Below are positions 18,838 to 27,668 of a stretch of DNA of 64,000 nucleotides, in pieces. Numbering within the stretch: the stretch's first letter is position 1; each line of letters opens with the position of its first letter. This DNA is from Balneolaceae bacterium UBA3186 (GTDB lineage: Bacteria > Bacteroidota > Rhodothermia > Balneolales > Balneolaceae): assembly GCA_002364085.1 (NCBI GenBank), contig DEXK01000011.1, positions 616,090 to 680,089 of the forward strand. The letters run 5' to 3'. Made by a program: the position numbers and the translations under genes. The notes below the pieces were generated by a model. The model saw nothing but the letters and a program-made list of their open reading frames with translations, was not told where the DNA came from and did no database searches.

Positions 18838-21800
18838 TTATTCTTCAATCGGTGGTGCATCTGTTGCTTTCACCTTTCTCTCCAATTGAACAAGCGTAGA
18901 ATTTTCAAACTGCTCAAAGTTGTTATTGATAACTTCAAACTCAGCTTTTCCGGCTTCAACTGTACTCATGTGCAACGGTGTAGGCCCGTACATTGAATAC
19001 ATAGCTCGTATACCGGTAAACATTCTGCTACCCGGTGTAGGCTCACTTCTTTCGCCGATCACACTTTTAGCTTCACTGCCTTGCATCTGCTTTCTGAAAT
19101 CCAACAACTTCATACGTGCGTCATGAAGTTCTTTCATAAGATCAGGATGCGCGTTGGTTGCGTTTGCCAAAGCTCTTCTCATTGCGTCTACTTTATCCAT
19201 ATGCTTTTCCAACTTATTAGAAAATTGAGTCATATCATTTTGAAACGAAATCAGATCATCTTGAAATTTTAATCTTACGTCATCAGAAACTCTTTCTAAG
19301 GTTGGCTCTCTAAGTGGCACAAGATCAAACTCCATTGGGTCAGATAGTTCTTTATACTCTCCATTTTCAACTACAGACAATGTTGCTGTGTAAGTACCTG
19401 GAACTACAGGAAACCCTCCACCAAAGAATCCGCCACCGCCACCTCTCGGGCGTTCTAATGGAACAACACTTTTCGACATATATGTCATCTCCCAGTTTAC
19501 ACGATGTATTCCTTTTGAAGCAGGACCATCTACATGGTTCACTATATTTCCATTAGCATCTCTGATCGTGATCTTAATGGTTGGCTTTTCTTCTCTCATT
19601 TCGCTTTCAAGAGCATCCCAGCCCGGGAACGTAACGTCAGCATCTTTTGCTAATCCACGCTCTCGTTTCTTTCTTTCAGCTTCTAAAGTTGAATACCCAT
19701 CTTTCAGGTAATACGTAAACACTGCTCCATGAGGCGGATTGTCAGCTGTATAGAAAGAAGCTCCCGGATCTACTTCCACACTTCTTGGTTGATACCAAAA
19801 TGCATCTCTGCTTTGGAACAGTACAGCGTCCATATTCAATGTCTCTTCATCTATATTTCGTAGCGGACTTATATCATCCAGCACAAAGAATCCTCTACCA
19901 AAAGAAGCGACTACAAGATCATTATGCTCTCTCTGAATGGTGATATCTCTGAATGAGATTGTTGGCGCTCCACCTTTCAATTGAACCCATTCTTTTCCAC
20001 CATCTGTAGTAAAGAATACTCCGAACTCAGTTGCCGCAAAAAGCAGGTCTTTATCTACATGATCCTGCACCATTCTCCATACTAAATGCCTGTCAGGCAG
20101 ATTGCCGGAGATTGAAGTCCATGACTTTCCTCTGTTCGTACTTTTGATCAGATAAGGACTGAAGTCACCATATTTGTGATTATCTAAAGCTGCATAAACG
20201 GTATTTGCATCATGAAGATCAGCACGAACATCATTTACAAAAGCAGTTTCAGGAATACCTCTGATATCGCCTACATTTACTTTCGTCCAGCTTTCGCCCC
20301 CGTTTTCAGAAACCTGAATGATACCATCATCGGTTCCGGCATAAAGTAATCCTTCTACCAGTGGAGATTCACCTAGCGAAGTAATAGTATTGTATACCGA
20401 CATCGCACCAACATCCCAGGCATTATCCCAACTTTGTTGCTTGCCCATTATCGGTAAGGTGATTCTTACCTGATCATTGGTTAGATCCCCTGAAATTGGA
20501 GTCCAGCTGTCGCCACGATCATCCGATCTCCACACTCTATGAGAAGCGAAATATAATCTTGTTGGGCTGTGCGGACTTACTAAGATCGGAGCATCCCAGT
20601 TAAATCTTTCGAACTCTTCGCCTTCTCTAGCTTGAGGCTGAATATAGATAACTTCTCCTGTTTTTCTGTCGATTCTGTGAAGTCCACCTTGCTGTGTTTC
20701 ACCATAAACGATATCAGGATTTCCGGGCTCTGTTGCTGTATCATGACCATCAGCAAATAAAATATGCTTCCAGTCTGCGTTTCTGATCCCTTCATTCAGA
20801 TCTGTTCTGGATGGACCTTCATGGGTACCATTATCCTGAGTTCCGCCATACATATTGTAAAACGGCTTTTCATTATCAACAGCAACTTTGTAATACTGAG
20901 TAAGTGGAAGATTCGGGATGTATCTCCAATTATCACCATGATCATAACTTTCATAAATACCACCATCTGATCCCATCAACAGATAATCAGGATCGTCTGA
21001 ACGGAAAGCTAATGCATGGTTATCAGAGTGCTTATTTCGCTCCGAAATAGTTTGATATGTTCTTCCATGATCGTTAGAAACTATAGTTCTTACGTTCATC
21101 AAATACAGTCTGCCAAAATGATGTGGTGACGCATACAGTTCCTGATAATAATGTGGCCCTGTTCCTCCAGAAACCATATCAGACATCTTTTTCCAACTGG
21201 CGCCGTTGTTTTCCGTCATAAACAAACCACCTTTGGTATGATCCAGCTCAATTGCTGCATATACGATGTCAGGATTTTGTGGTGAAATCGCTAAACCGAT
21301 CTTTCCAAGATTAGATCCCGGAATCCCGTTTTTCAATTCCATCCAGGTTTTACCACCATCAGTAGATTTATGCAAACCACTTCCCGGTCCACCGCCTAAA
21401 TAAGCAGCCACTGTTCTGTGTCTTTGCCAGGTTGCTGCATACAATACATTCGGATCTCTCGGATCGATCACAATATCTGTTACTCCTGTCCACTCTTCAT
21501 CTCCTAATGTTTTAGTCCAGGTTTCACCACCGTCTTCGGTCATGTATAAACCTCTTTCTCCTCCTTTTTTCCAAAGTGGACCTTGAGCAGCTACCCAAAC
21601 AATGTCAGAATTCGTAGGATGAATAATGATGGTAGAAATATGCTCCGATTCTTTTAATCCCATATTCTTCCATGAATTCCCGTCATCAGTACTTTTATAA
21701 ATTCCGTCTCCAAAACCGACATGACGTCCACCTACATTCTCACCTGTTCCTACCCAAACGGTAGAAGGTGTACTTGGATCAATGGCAATGCTACCTATTG

Positions 21801-22077
21801 AATAAGAAGATTGGTTGTCAAAAATTGGTTTCCATGTGATGGAAGCATTCTCCGTTTTCCATACACCACCGGAACCGACTGCAACGTACCATACATTTTC
21901 GTTCTCAGGATGAATAGCGATATCTGCTATACGTCCCGAAGCGAAACCGGTACTCACATTTCTGAGTTCGAGTGCGTTATAATTTGTGGATGCTACCTTT
22001 GTTTTTTCCTGAGCAAATACCGTAAATGTACTCGCGATCAAGAAAATTACTAGCGTAATTAAATTGAGTTTCTTCAT
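18838..22077 (-). CDS. Secreted BNR/VPS10-type beta-propeller protein (sortilin-like glycosidase family)
   Basis: 1079 residues with signal peptide MKKLNLITLVIFLIASTFTVFAQ. At least eight Asp-box/BNR motifs (S/T-x-D-x-G-x-x-W) are spread through the first two thirds: STDDGNSW, TEDGGETW, STDGGKTW, TENNGASW, SDDRGDSW, SENGGESW, STNRGKSW and TTDGGKEW. This gives a double or ten-bladed propeller like the VPS10/sortilin fold. The last ~340 residues are a beta-rich then helical tail. Such proteins are often annotated as glycosyl hydrolases, but the Asp box is structural and I see no proof of enzymatic activity. It stands alone with its own terminator. Confidence 0.85.
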   Translation of the reverse strand: MKKLNLITLVIFLIASTFTVFAQEKTKVASTNYNALELRNVSTGFASGRIADIAIHPENENVWYVAVGSGGVWKTENASITWKPIFDNQSSYSIGSIAIDPSTPSTVWVGTGENVGGRHVGFGDGIYKSTDDGNSWKNMGLKESEHISTIIIHPTNSDIVWVAAQGPLWKKGGERGLYMTEDGGETWTKTLGDEEWTGVTDIVIDPRDPNVLYAATWQRHRTVAAYLGGGPGSGLHKSTDGGKTWMELKNGIPGSNLGKIGLAISPQNPDIVYAAIELDHTKGGLFMTENNGASWKKMSDMVSGGTGPHYYQELYASPHHFGRLYLMNVRTIVSNDHGRTYQTISERNKHSDNHALAFRSDDPDYLLMGSDGGIYESYDHGDNWRYIPNLPLTQYYKVAVDNEKPFYNMYGGTQDNGTHEGPSRTDLNEGIRNADWKHILFADGHDTATEPGNPDIVYGETQQGGLHRIDRKTGEVIYIQPQAREGEEFERFNWDAPILVSPHSPTRLYFASHRVWRSDDRGDSWTPISGDLTNDQVRITLPIMGKQQSWDNAWDVGAMSVYNTITSLGESPLVEGLLYAGTDDGIIQVSENGGESWTKVNVGDIRGIPETAFVNDVRADLHDANTVYAALDNHKYGDFSPYLIKSTNRGKSWTSISGNLPDRHLVWRMVQDHVDKDLLFAATEFGVFFTTDGGKEWVQLKGGAPTISFRDITIQREHNDLVVASFGRGFFVLDDISPLRNIDEETLNMDAVLFQSRDAFWYQPRSVEVDPGASFYTADNPPHGAVFTYYLKDGYSTLEAERKKRERGLAKDADVTFPGWDALESEMREEKPTIKITIRDANGNIVNHVDGPASKGIHRVNWEMTYMSKSVVPLERPRGGGGGFFGGGFPVVPGTYTATLSVVENGEYKELSDPMEFDLVPLREPTLERVSDDVRLKFQDDLISFQNDMTQFSNKLEKHMDKVDAMRRALANATNAHPDLMKELHDARMKLLDFRKQMQGSEAKSVIGERSEPTPGSRMFTGIRAMYSMYGPTPLHMSTVEAGKAEFEVINNNFEQFENSTLVQLERKVKATDAPPIEE

Positions 22078-22221
22078 AGCTGGCGAATTTTTGTAGTTAG
22101 TTAATTGTATAAACTCTTGCTAAAAAGTTATTTAGGAACTTAATTCATATCTGTAGAAAATCAATCCGGGTTAACAGACTTTATCAAATGATGGGGAATC
22201 AAAAAAAAATCTTAAATACTC

Positions 22222-22254
22222 TTTGTATAAGAATAAACTATACCCGTATATTTG
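22222..22254 (+). promoter_or_regulatory. Bacteroidota-type promoter of tRNA-Leu
   Basis: TTTG at 22222-22225 and TATATTTG at 22247-22254 with a 21-nt spacer match the -33 TTTG / -7 TAnnTTTG consensus of the Bacteroidota primary sigma factor. Transcription would begin about 10 nt before the tRNA at 22272. Confidence 0.7.
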
Positions 22255-22271
22255 AGGCTCTTAAAAACCAT

Positions 22272-22358
22272 GCCCGAGTGGTGGAATTGGTAGACACGTT
22301 GGACTTAAAATCCAATTCTAATTAAATTGGAGTGCCGGTTCGAGTCCGGCCTCGGGTA
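22272..22358 (+). tRNA. tRNA-Leu (anticodon UAA)
   Basis: 87 nt with a full cloverleaf. Acceptor GCCCGAG (22272-22278) pairs with CTCGGGT (22351-22357, one G-U). The anticodon stem is TTGGA/TCCAA with loop CTTAAAA, giving anticodon TAA. There is a long class II variable arm and a T-arm GCCGG-TTCGAGT-CCGGC. The CCA tail is not encoded. A promoter precedes it and a terminator follows. Confidence 0.97.
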
Positions 22359-22359
22359 C

Positions 22360-22396
22360 AAAACGCCTTGTAAAACTAATTTGCAAGGCGTTTTTT
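22360..22396 (+). terminator. Rho-independent terminator after tRNA-Leu
   Basis: An 11-bp stem AAAACGCCTTG (22360-22370) pairs with CAAGGCGTTTT (22384-22394) over a 13-nt loop, in a run of T. It begins 2 nt after the tRNA. Confidence 0.93.
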
Positions 22397-22413
22397 GTTT
22401 GGATTTTGTTGGC

Positions 22414-22480
22414 TTCCTCGCTCCGTAGCTCCGCTGCGGAATGATAACCGGAAGCTCTGCTTCAAAAAATTTATGCTAGG
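22414..22480 (+). repeat. REP-like element, copy 1
   Basis: Two stem-loops in tandem: CCGTAGC-TCC-GCTGCGG (22423-22439, one G-T pair) and GAAGC-TCT-GCTTC (22451-22463), followed by a conserved tail ending GCTAGG. The same two-hairpin layout recurs at 22536, 23170 and, inverted, at 23801 beside a RAYT gene. Confidence 0.85.
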
Positions 22481-22535
22481 AATTACTTATAGCTTCTTGG
22501 GGGTAACAGAGGGGCAACAAAAATTCCGAGTGCAC

Positions 22536-22602
22536 TTTTCCTCATTCATAGCTCCGCTGCGGAATGACCACCTGAAGCTCTGCTTCAAAAATTTGGGCTA
22601 GG
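22536..22602 (+). repeat. REP-like element, copy 2
   Basis: Same orientation and order as copy 1, including the GCTAGG tail. The first hairpin is weakened (TTCATAGC against GCTGCGGAA), while the second, GAAGC-TCT-GCTTC at 22574-22586, is intact. Confidence 0.8.
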
Positions 22603-22608
22603 TTGGGT

Positions 22609-23079
22609 TTACTCATTATCAAGTTCCCATACAAATGTTGTTCCTGGTACAGAATATTCATAAATGTATTCCTTATTAATTTGAGAAGGAAATCTAGATC
22701 GGTTTAATTCTTTATCCATGTTAAAGACTTCAAATATCGTATAAGAATTAGCTAACCACGAGTTATACAACTTGAGTTTATATTCTCTTACGAATTTTTC
22801 GCCTGATGGTTCATATTTAGAATATGTAAATACTAAATATAAAGGTCCGTCTTCAAATTCTTCTTTGCATTTAGCATCCAGCTTCAAACTCCCGGGTACA
22901 TACATTGCTTCACACTTGACATCAGAATTATTCTTATTTTGAATAAGTTTCATGTCAAAAAAATTTGTTGCTAACAATTCATCATCTACTGATAATATTA
23001 AGTTTAAATCGAAATCCTTACTCTGTGAAAATACATTCTGAGTAAGTAGAGCAATCAAAATTAAAATATAGTTTTTCAT
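22609..23079 (-). CDS. Hypothetical secreted protein
   Basis: 156 residues with signal peptide MKNYILILIALLTQNVFSQ. The mature part is charged and beta-rich (YLVFTYSKYEPSGEKFVREYKL) with two cysteines (in VKCEAMY and DAKCKEE) that could form a disulfide in the periplasm. I recognise no family. It lies between REP copies 2 and 3, so it may belong to an accessory patch. Confidence 0.65.
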   Translation of the reverse strand: MKNYILILIALLTQNVFSQSKDFDLNLILSVDDELLATNFFDMKLIQNKNNSDVKCEAMYVPGSLKLDAKCKEEFEDGPLYLVFTYSKYEPSGEKFVREYKLKLYNSWLANSYTIFEVFNMDKELNRSRFPSQINKEYIYEYSVPGTTFVWELDNE

Positions 23080-23169
23080 ATTTATTAACCCTTGTATTTG
23101 GTTGGGGATTCATTGCTCATAGTTCAAAAATGAACCATCAGAAGTAATATAATAATATATATAACTCTC

Positions 23170-23240
23170 TTTTCCTCGTTCCGTAGCTCCGCTGCGGAAC
23201 GTCAACCAGAAGCTCTGCTTCAAAAATATTTTGTAAGGAA
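23170..23240 (+). repeat. REP-like element, copy 3 (left flank of the RAYT gene)
   Basis: The best-paired copy: an 11-bp stem with one G-T (23177-23187 against 23191-23201, loop TCC), then GAAGC-TCT-GCTTC at 23209-23221. It lies 26 nt upstream of the transposase ATG. Confidence 0.88.
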
Positions 23241-23266
23241 TCCCTTCCCAAATAGTCTAACTATAC

Positions 23267-23797
23267 ATGGGAAGAAGCAGATACAAAATCTACGAAGAGC
23301 ATTATCCATACTTCATAACAAGCACATTTAATGAACAGCTTTCATTATTTGCAGATCAAGAAGTAGCTAAAATAGTTCTTGATTCCTTGCAATTTTTGCA
23401 GAAAGAAAGATTGGTAACTATATATGCATATGTGCTTATGCACGATCACCTTCATTGTATTATGGAAGGAAATAACCTTTCTGATAAACTCAGAACATTT
23501 AAATCATATACAGCAAGAGCTATTATTGATTATTTAAAAGAAACGAATAGAACATACTATTTGAAAAGACTTAAAAATGGAGTTAATAAAGAAAACTCAG
23601 AGTATAAAGTCTGGCAGGAAGGCTTTCACCCTAAACAAATTAGAACTACTGAAATGATGATTCAGAAAATATCTTATATCCATTACAACCCTGTGAAAGC
23701 CGGTTTTGTGAACAGAGAGATTGATTGGAGATATTCTTCTGCTTGTAATTATGAAGGATTAGATGGGCTTATTCCAATTTGTGTATTTAATAGATAA
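23267..23797 (+). CDS. REP-associated tyrosine transposase (RAYT, Y1 HUH family)
   Basis: 176 residues. The HUH metal-binding motif is H61-L-H63 in VLMHDHLHCIME. The nucleophile region KISYIHYNPVKAGFV has the candidate catalytic tyrosine Y137, and WQEGFHP plus WRYSSACNY complete the RAYT signature. These are single-copy, domesticated relatives of IS200/IS605 transposases that cut and join at REP hairpins. Support is direct here: matching REP elements flank the gene in inverted orientation (23170-23240 and 23801-23853). The frame is full length with motifs intact, so it may be active. Confidence 0.93.
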   Translation: MGRSRYKIYEEHYPYFITSTFNEQLSLFADQEVAKIVLDSLQFLQKERLVTIYAYVLMHDHLHCIMEGNNLSDKLRTFKSYTARAIIDYLKETNRTYYLKRLKNGVNKENSEYKVWQEGFHPKQIRTTEMMIQKISYIHYNPVKAGFVNREIDWRYSSACNYEGLDGLIPICVFNR

Positions 23798-23800
23798 AGT

Positions 23801-23853
23801 AATGGGAGCCGAGCTCCCCATTAGCATTCCGCAGCAGAGCTACGGAACGAGAT
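23801..23853 (-). repeat. REP-like element, copy 4 (inverted, right flank of the RAYT gene)
   Basis: On the minus strand it has the same order as copy 3: a 9-bp hairpin TTCCGTAGC-TCT-GCTGCGGAA (23827-23847), then a second hairpin with stem GGGAGC/GCTCCC around TCG (23804-23818). The second stem differs in sequence but keeps its pairing. It begins 4 nt after the transposase stop, closing an inverted REP pair. Confidence 0.85.
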
Positions 23854-23888
23854 TAAAAAGTCTACTAAAAAGAAGAAATAAAATTAAT

Positions 23889-24170
23889 TTATTCATATGA
23901 TTTGAATCGAATTTCACCTAACAATAAAATGGGAAGAGTGATACATGGAATAATAATAATAAGTATAGCATAAAACACTTCTATTGCCCCTGTATAAGTG
24001 CGTCCATTTATAGATACTTCAACAATGGATGTCATAACTAATGGTATAAATACTATGCATAACACCATGAATAACTTCAGAGAAAAAAAAACTAAACGAG
24101 TCAGTAACTCACCGTCTTTCATTTTTGTTACATCTTCTTTAAAAATATAGTTAAAAAAATTAATCATCAT
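23889..24170 (-). CDS. Small membrane protein, unknown function
   Basis: 93 residues with two hydrophobic segments (about residues 27-47 and 62-84) separated by a short polar loop VEVSINGRTYTG. No family recognised. It follows the RAYT/REP unit and precedes the LRR lipoprotein gene on the same strand. Confidence 0.5.
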   Translation of the reverse strand: MMINFFNYIFKEDVTKMKDGELLTRLVFFSLKLFMVLCIVFIPLVMTSIVEVSINGRTYTGAIEVFYAILIIIIPCITLPILLLGEIRFKSYE

Positions 24171-24235
24171 TAATCCTCAAATTCAGTAGCTCCAATAGCA
24201 ACCTCAATAAGCTTGCTTCTCGCATTTAACACATC

Positions 24236-24256
24236 CTTGCTGGACTTCTGCTCTTT
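24236..24256 (-). repeat. 21-bp direct repeat, copy A
   Basis: CTTGCTGGACTTCTGCTCTT plus one T; an exact second copy is at 25326-25346. The two copies bracket the LRR lipoprotein gene and each lies just beyond the 3' end of a minus-strand gene. Copy A runs into an imperfect palindrome (CTCTTTAAGTC ... GACTTAAGAG, 24251-24274). Confidence 0.75.
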
Positions 24257-24284
24257 AAGTCAGAGACTTAAGAGAGCTTGGGTA

Positions 24285-25184
24285 TTAACAAGCTATTCTT
24301 GCTATTTTTTCTGTAGCCTTTCTTACTATTTTTATAGAGTCTTTCAGGCTTTCTATAATTTTATTATCTATGGAATCATCTACTGAGACATAAAACAAGT
24401 CATCAAGATCAAGCAAATATTGGTAACCATCTTTTATTGGATTTCCATTGATAAATAAAAACTCTAACTGTGAAATTTGATTAATGTTGCTCGGAATACT
24501 AGAGATTCTATTATAGGAGAGGTCTAAAACCTGAATTTTTATTTGATCTTTTATCTCAATTGTATCCAACATATTACCACTTAGGATCAACTCCAGAGAA
24601 TCTAAACCTGAAAGATCGGATACTATAAATGATTTTAAGTTATTATCTGATAGATTTAATTTTCTAAGCTTTCTATTGTTTTCGAAGGCATGACTCAAAG
24701 TATCTAGATCGCATCTTATACAAGAAAATTCTTTAATTGATGTGCCGTTCATACTTTTCAGTAAAAGATCAATTTCTGATTTTTCTTTAGGTTCTGATAC
24801 TAGTAGAACAGATATATCCAGCTTTTGGATATCATTAACTAGATTCAAATCTATTCTTTCGTTATATAAAAGTAATTCTTGAAGGTTTGTAAACTCACTA
24901 ATTCTTATAGAAGGTCCATTTGAACTCGATATATGAATCTTTTCAATATTCGATTTATTAGAAACCATGCTTAGAATCTTTGAAGGGTCAGATCCTAATA
25001 TCATTAGCTTCTTTATTTCACCTTCATTTTCGATCATCAGTTTTCGTATCGAATTAAAATCATCTGAAGAATTAATAAGTAACTCTGAATTATTATCCCT
25101 TAGTTTAATTAATCCATTCTCTTTTGAACAACTCATCAGTGTTAAGCTGACAAAACAGATTAATAGAATTTCTCTAATTATCAT
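24285..25184 (-). CDS. Leucine-rich-repeat lipoprotein
   Basis: 299 residues. The N-terminus IREILLICFVSLTLMSCSKE carries a lipobox LMSC, so it is probably a lipid-anchored envelope protein. Leucine-rich repeats follow from about residue 80 to 275 (LRKLNLSDNNLKSF, IQVLDLSYNRISSIPSN, LEFLFINGNPI). LRR domains bind proteins; the partner is unknown. The gene is bracketed by exact 21-bp direct repeats, and the base composition looks more AT-rich than its neighbours, consistent with an accessory gene. Confidence 0.8.
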   Translation of the reverse strand: MIIREILLICFVSLTLMSCSKENGLIKLRDNNSELLINSSDDFNSIRKLMIENEGEIKKLMILGSDPSKILSMVSNKSNIEKIHISSSNGPSIRISEFTNLQELLLYNERIDLNLVNDIQKLDISVLLVSEPKEKSEIDLLLKSMNGTSIKEFSCIRCDLDTLSHAFENNRKLRKLNLSDNNLKSFIVSDLSGLDSLELILSGNMLDTIEIKDQIKIQVLDLSYNRISSIPSNINQISQLEFLFINGNPIKDGYQYLLDLDDLFYVSVDDSIDNKIIESLKDSIKIVRKATEKIARIAC

Positions 25185-25299
25185 TTTTAACGCTCCTAAT
25201 GCTCTTTCAAATTTTCAACTTGAAAGCATTTGCAAAAAAAAGGTGACTTCCATCTTTACTAAAATTGTTGGTCGTGAATGGCATCCCATAATTTAAAAA

Positions 25300-25346
25300 G
25301 CATTGCCTGTAATGCAAGTTACAAACTTGCTGGACTTCTGCTCTTT
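25300..25346. repeat. Second extragenic palindromic repeat, with 21-bp direct repeat copy B
   Basis: Two adjacent hairpins, GCATT-GCCTGT-AATGC (25300-25315) and GCAAGTT-ACA-AACTTGC (25314-25330), run into the 21-bp repeat (25326-25346) shared with 24236. Size and two-hairpin layout resemble REP elements, but the sequence differs from the RAYT-linked family. Confidence 0.7.
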
Positions 25347-25349
25347 TTA

Positions 25350-25586
25350 TTAGCTTAATAGCATTAATATAGAATAGAACATCAACATTATTCCTAGGAT
25401 TAATACAAAACGTATTCCAGTAAAAAAAGCACCTGATATGTCCGAATTAACAACCTTGAACCTGTTATGATTAAAACGATTTTTTTTACGGCTTTTATTT
25501 TCAAAAAAAATTACCGTCAAACATATACCTGAAATTATAATCCCCAAAATTAAATAAAATATATAATCACTTTTCATAAGCTGCAT
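25350..25586 (-). CDS. Small membrane protein, unknown function
   Basis: 78 residues with two predicted transmembrane segments (about 7-27 and 56-77) joined by a strongly basic loop KSRKKNRFNHNRFK, which should face the cytoplasm. No family recognised. Its stop lies 4 nt from the direct repeat. It could be a spurious frame, but the membrane pattern is coherent. Confidence 0.45.
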   Translation of the reverse strand: MQLMKSDYIFYLILGIIISGICLTVIFFENKSRKKNRFNHNRFKVVNSDISGAFFTGIRFVLILGIMLMFYSILMLLS

Positions 25587-25627
25587 TTTTCCTCATTCCA
25601 CAGCTCTAATAAGCCTGTGACTTCAAA
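25586..25627 (+). repeat. Possible decayed REP-like copy
   Basis: TTTTTCCTCATTCCACAGCTC and a following CTTCAAAC resemble the head and tail of the copies at 22414-23240, but the hairpin arms are broken. Confidence 0.35.
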
Positions 25628-25659
25628 CTACATTCTACTATAGTTTAGATCTTGGGCTC

Positions 25660-27441
25660 TTAATTGGCAAGGCGTTGTTTCATTGATCTTTTTGAGGTAA
25701 CGGGATTTTGTATCTTATATCTGAAAATAAAGGTAGCTCCGTTGTCATTATTGATAGTAAAGCCTGCTTTTAATTGCTTTAATAGAACCGAAACCAATTT
25801 AAAGCCCAGTGTTTCTGGTCTATCCAGTTCAAAGTTTTTGGGTAGTCCGGGGCCATTATCAGCTACTTTTATGGTTACCTCTCCCTCATGCTCTGTCAAA
25901 CTTACTATTATAACCGGTTTTAAAGAATCAGATCCGTATTTAAATGCATTTATTAATACCTCGTTCAAAAGTAGTCCTGTTGGGATGGCTTGTTCAATAC
26001 TCAGACTTACCGGACTTGTGTTTAACTCCACCTCTGGTTTACTTGTTTTCTGATAGCCTTTACTCTGTATGTTCTCTATTAGATCCTGAATGTATTCGTC
26101 CATTCTGATACTCGAAAACGTCTCATTTTGATATAATCGCTCATGTACCAGCGCCATTGATCTGATCCTGGAAACAGTACTTACAAAACCATTACTCCTG
26201 CTTTCTTTTTCCATTTCATTTTGCTGCAGCTGTACCAGCGTTGAAACTAAGGCTAAATTATTTTTAACACGGTCGTGTACTTCAGATAAGAGATATGTCT
26301 TTTCTACTAACTGGTCTTTTATTCTTTGTTCAGCTTCTTTTCGATGTGTGATATCATTTATTACCCCATAAATACCGGTAATCTCGCCATCAACAATAAT
26401 AGGAAGGTTAGTAACTTCAGCATACAGATAGCTGCCGTCATTTTTTAAGATGTTTGTTTCATAAGTTAAAGAACGTCCCCTTAAGGCTAATAGAAAATAA
26501 TTTCGTACACGCTTTACCTGAGATTTATCTACAAACCTACGAAAGGTCGAATTCTTCATCTCTTCGGCTGTGTATCCGATCAATCCCTCAAGCACTTTGT
26601 TTGCATTAATTAATTTACCAACAGGTGAAACTGAAAATACGGCATTCGGATTTTGATCGAATAGAGAACGATATTTCTGCTCACTTAACTCAATTTCTTC
26701 GCTCCATTTTCTAACGCTTCTTAAAAATCTTAATGAAAAGATCGCTCCAATTACTATGCTTATGATAACCAAGGATATGATTACAATAACGATAACCATA
26801 TTTAACAGATCCGTGCCGATAGCCAAAGATCTGGATAACCTAAATTGCATTTGAGTGAGTTTATCGTCTAATGCTATTACTTCACTAATTAAGCTTTCTT
26901 GAACCTCGGGAGTTAACTTACCTTCATTAATAATTCTCTCAGCAGTATTGCCAAGAATCTCCATATCAATAATTATTGAATCAGATTCGATCCATAATGC
27001 AATCGTTTCCCTGAACTCACTAAACTCGTGGAAGTTTTCGAATGTGGTGATCATTCTCCCGATATCATCCGGTACGGAGTGCGTCTTTTCCAACAGCTCT
27101 ACAACCAATTCTCTATCAGTATTAACCTTCATCAGCTCAACCCTGATGTGTTCCATCTCTTGAATAAGAAAAATAGAACTATCCATATTCTCTTTGAACG
27201 TGTGATCCTGAGTGCGAAGATAATTTACCAGTTGAAAGGTCACATCTTTTCGGGCGCTAGTCCAGTTGGTTTGGAAAGAAGCAAAGCCACGCAATGCTGA
27301 AAGAGAATTGGTTGATACAACAATAGAGATAAGTAAAGTAGATACCAGTATTAAAAATACAAGTAATATACTTACAACTTTCTTGTCAACATTTAATTTG
27401 TTGATAGAACTTTTTTTGATCAGATTTTTTATGTCCTTCAT
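25660..27441 (-). CDS. Sensor histidine kinase with PAS domain (HisKA_2 type)
   Basis: 593 residues. TM1 is at about 22-43 and TM2 at 213-238, enclosing a ~170-residue periplasmic helical sensor. A PAS domain follows (253-370, with VINDITHRKEAE). The phospho-acceptor H389 is in SEVHDRVKNNLALVSTLVQL, the HisKA_2/HWE-like motif rather than the classical HExxTPL. The HATPase domain has LLLNEVLINAFKYG and VADNGPGLP. It is transcribed away from the single-domain response regulator at 27669, its likely phosphotransfer partner. Confidence 0.88.
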   Translation of the reverse strand: MKDIKNLIKKSSINKLNVDKKVVSILLVFLILVSTLLISIVVSTNSLSALRGFASFQTNWTSARKDVTFQLVNYLRTQDHTFKENMDSSIFLIQEMEHIRVELMKVNTDRELVVELLEKTHSVPDDIGRMITTFENFHEFSEFRETIALWIESDSIIIDMEILGNTAERIINEGKLTPEVQESLISEVIALDDKLTQMQFRLSRSLAIGTDLLNMVIVIVIISLVIISIVIGAIFSLRFLRSVRKWSEEIELSEQKYRSLFDQNPNAVFSVSPVGKLINANKVLEGLIGYTAEEMKNSTFRRFVDKSQVKRVRNYFLLALRGRSLTYETNILKNDGSYLYAEVTNLPIIVDGEITGIYGVINDITHRKEAEQRIKDQLVEKTYLLSEVHDRVKNNLALVSTLVQLQQNEMEKESRSNGFVSTVSRIRSMALVHERLYQNETFSSIRMDEYIQDLIENIQSKGYQKTSKPEVELNTSPVSLSIEQAIPTGLLLNEVLINAFKYGSDSLKPVIIVSLTEHEGEVTIKVADNGPGLPKNFELDRPETLGFKLVSVLLKQLKAGFTINNDNGATFIFRYKIQNPVTSKRSMKQRLAN

Positions 27442-27668
27442 TATTTATTTATATAACCACCACCCAATACCACAAATAAAAATTCCTAGCAATCTACAGA
27501 GAATACTATATTAAGTTGAACGAGGCAACATAAAGAGTCTTAACTATTAAAACGACTTAATTAGCAGGGTTTTTTAAAATTTTTAATCTGAAATTCTTTT
27601 TTTAATAAGAATTTTCTTTATCCATTAATCCCCTTATTATATAAGCTGATTAAAGAAGAGCTAATACT

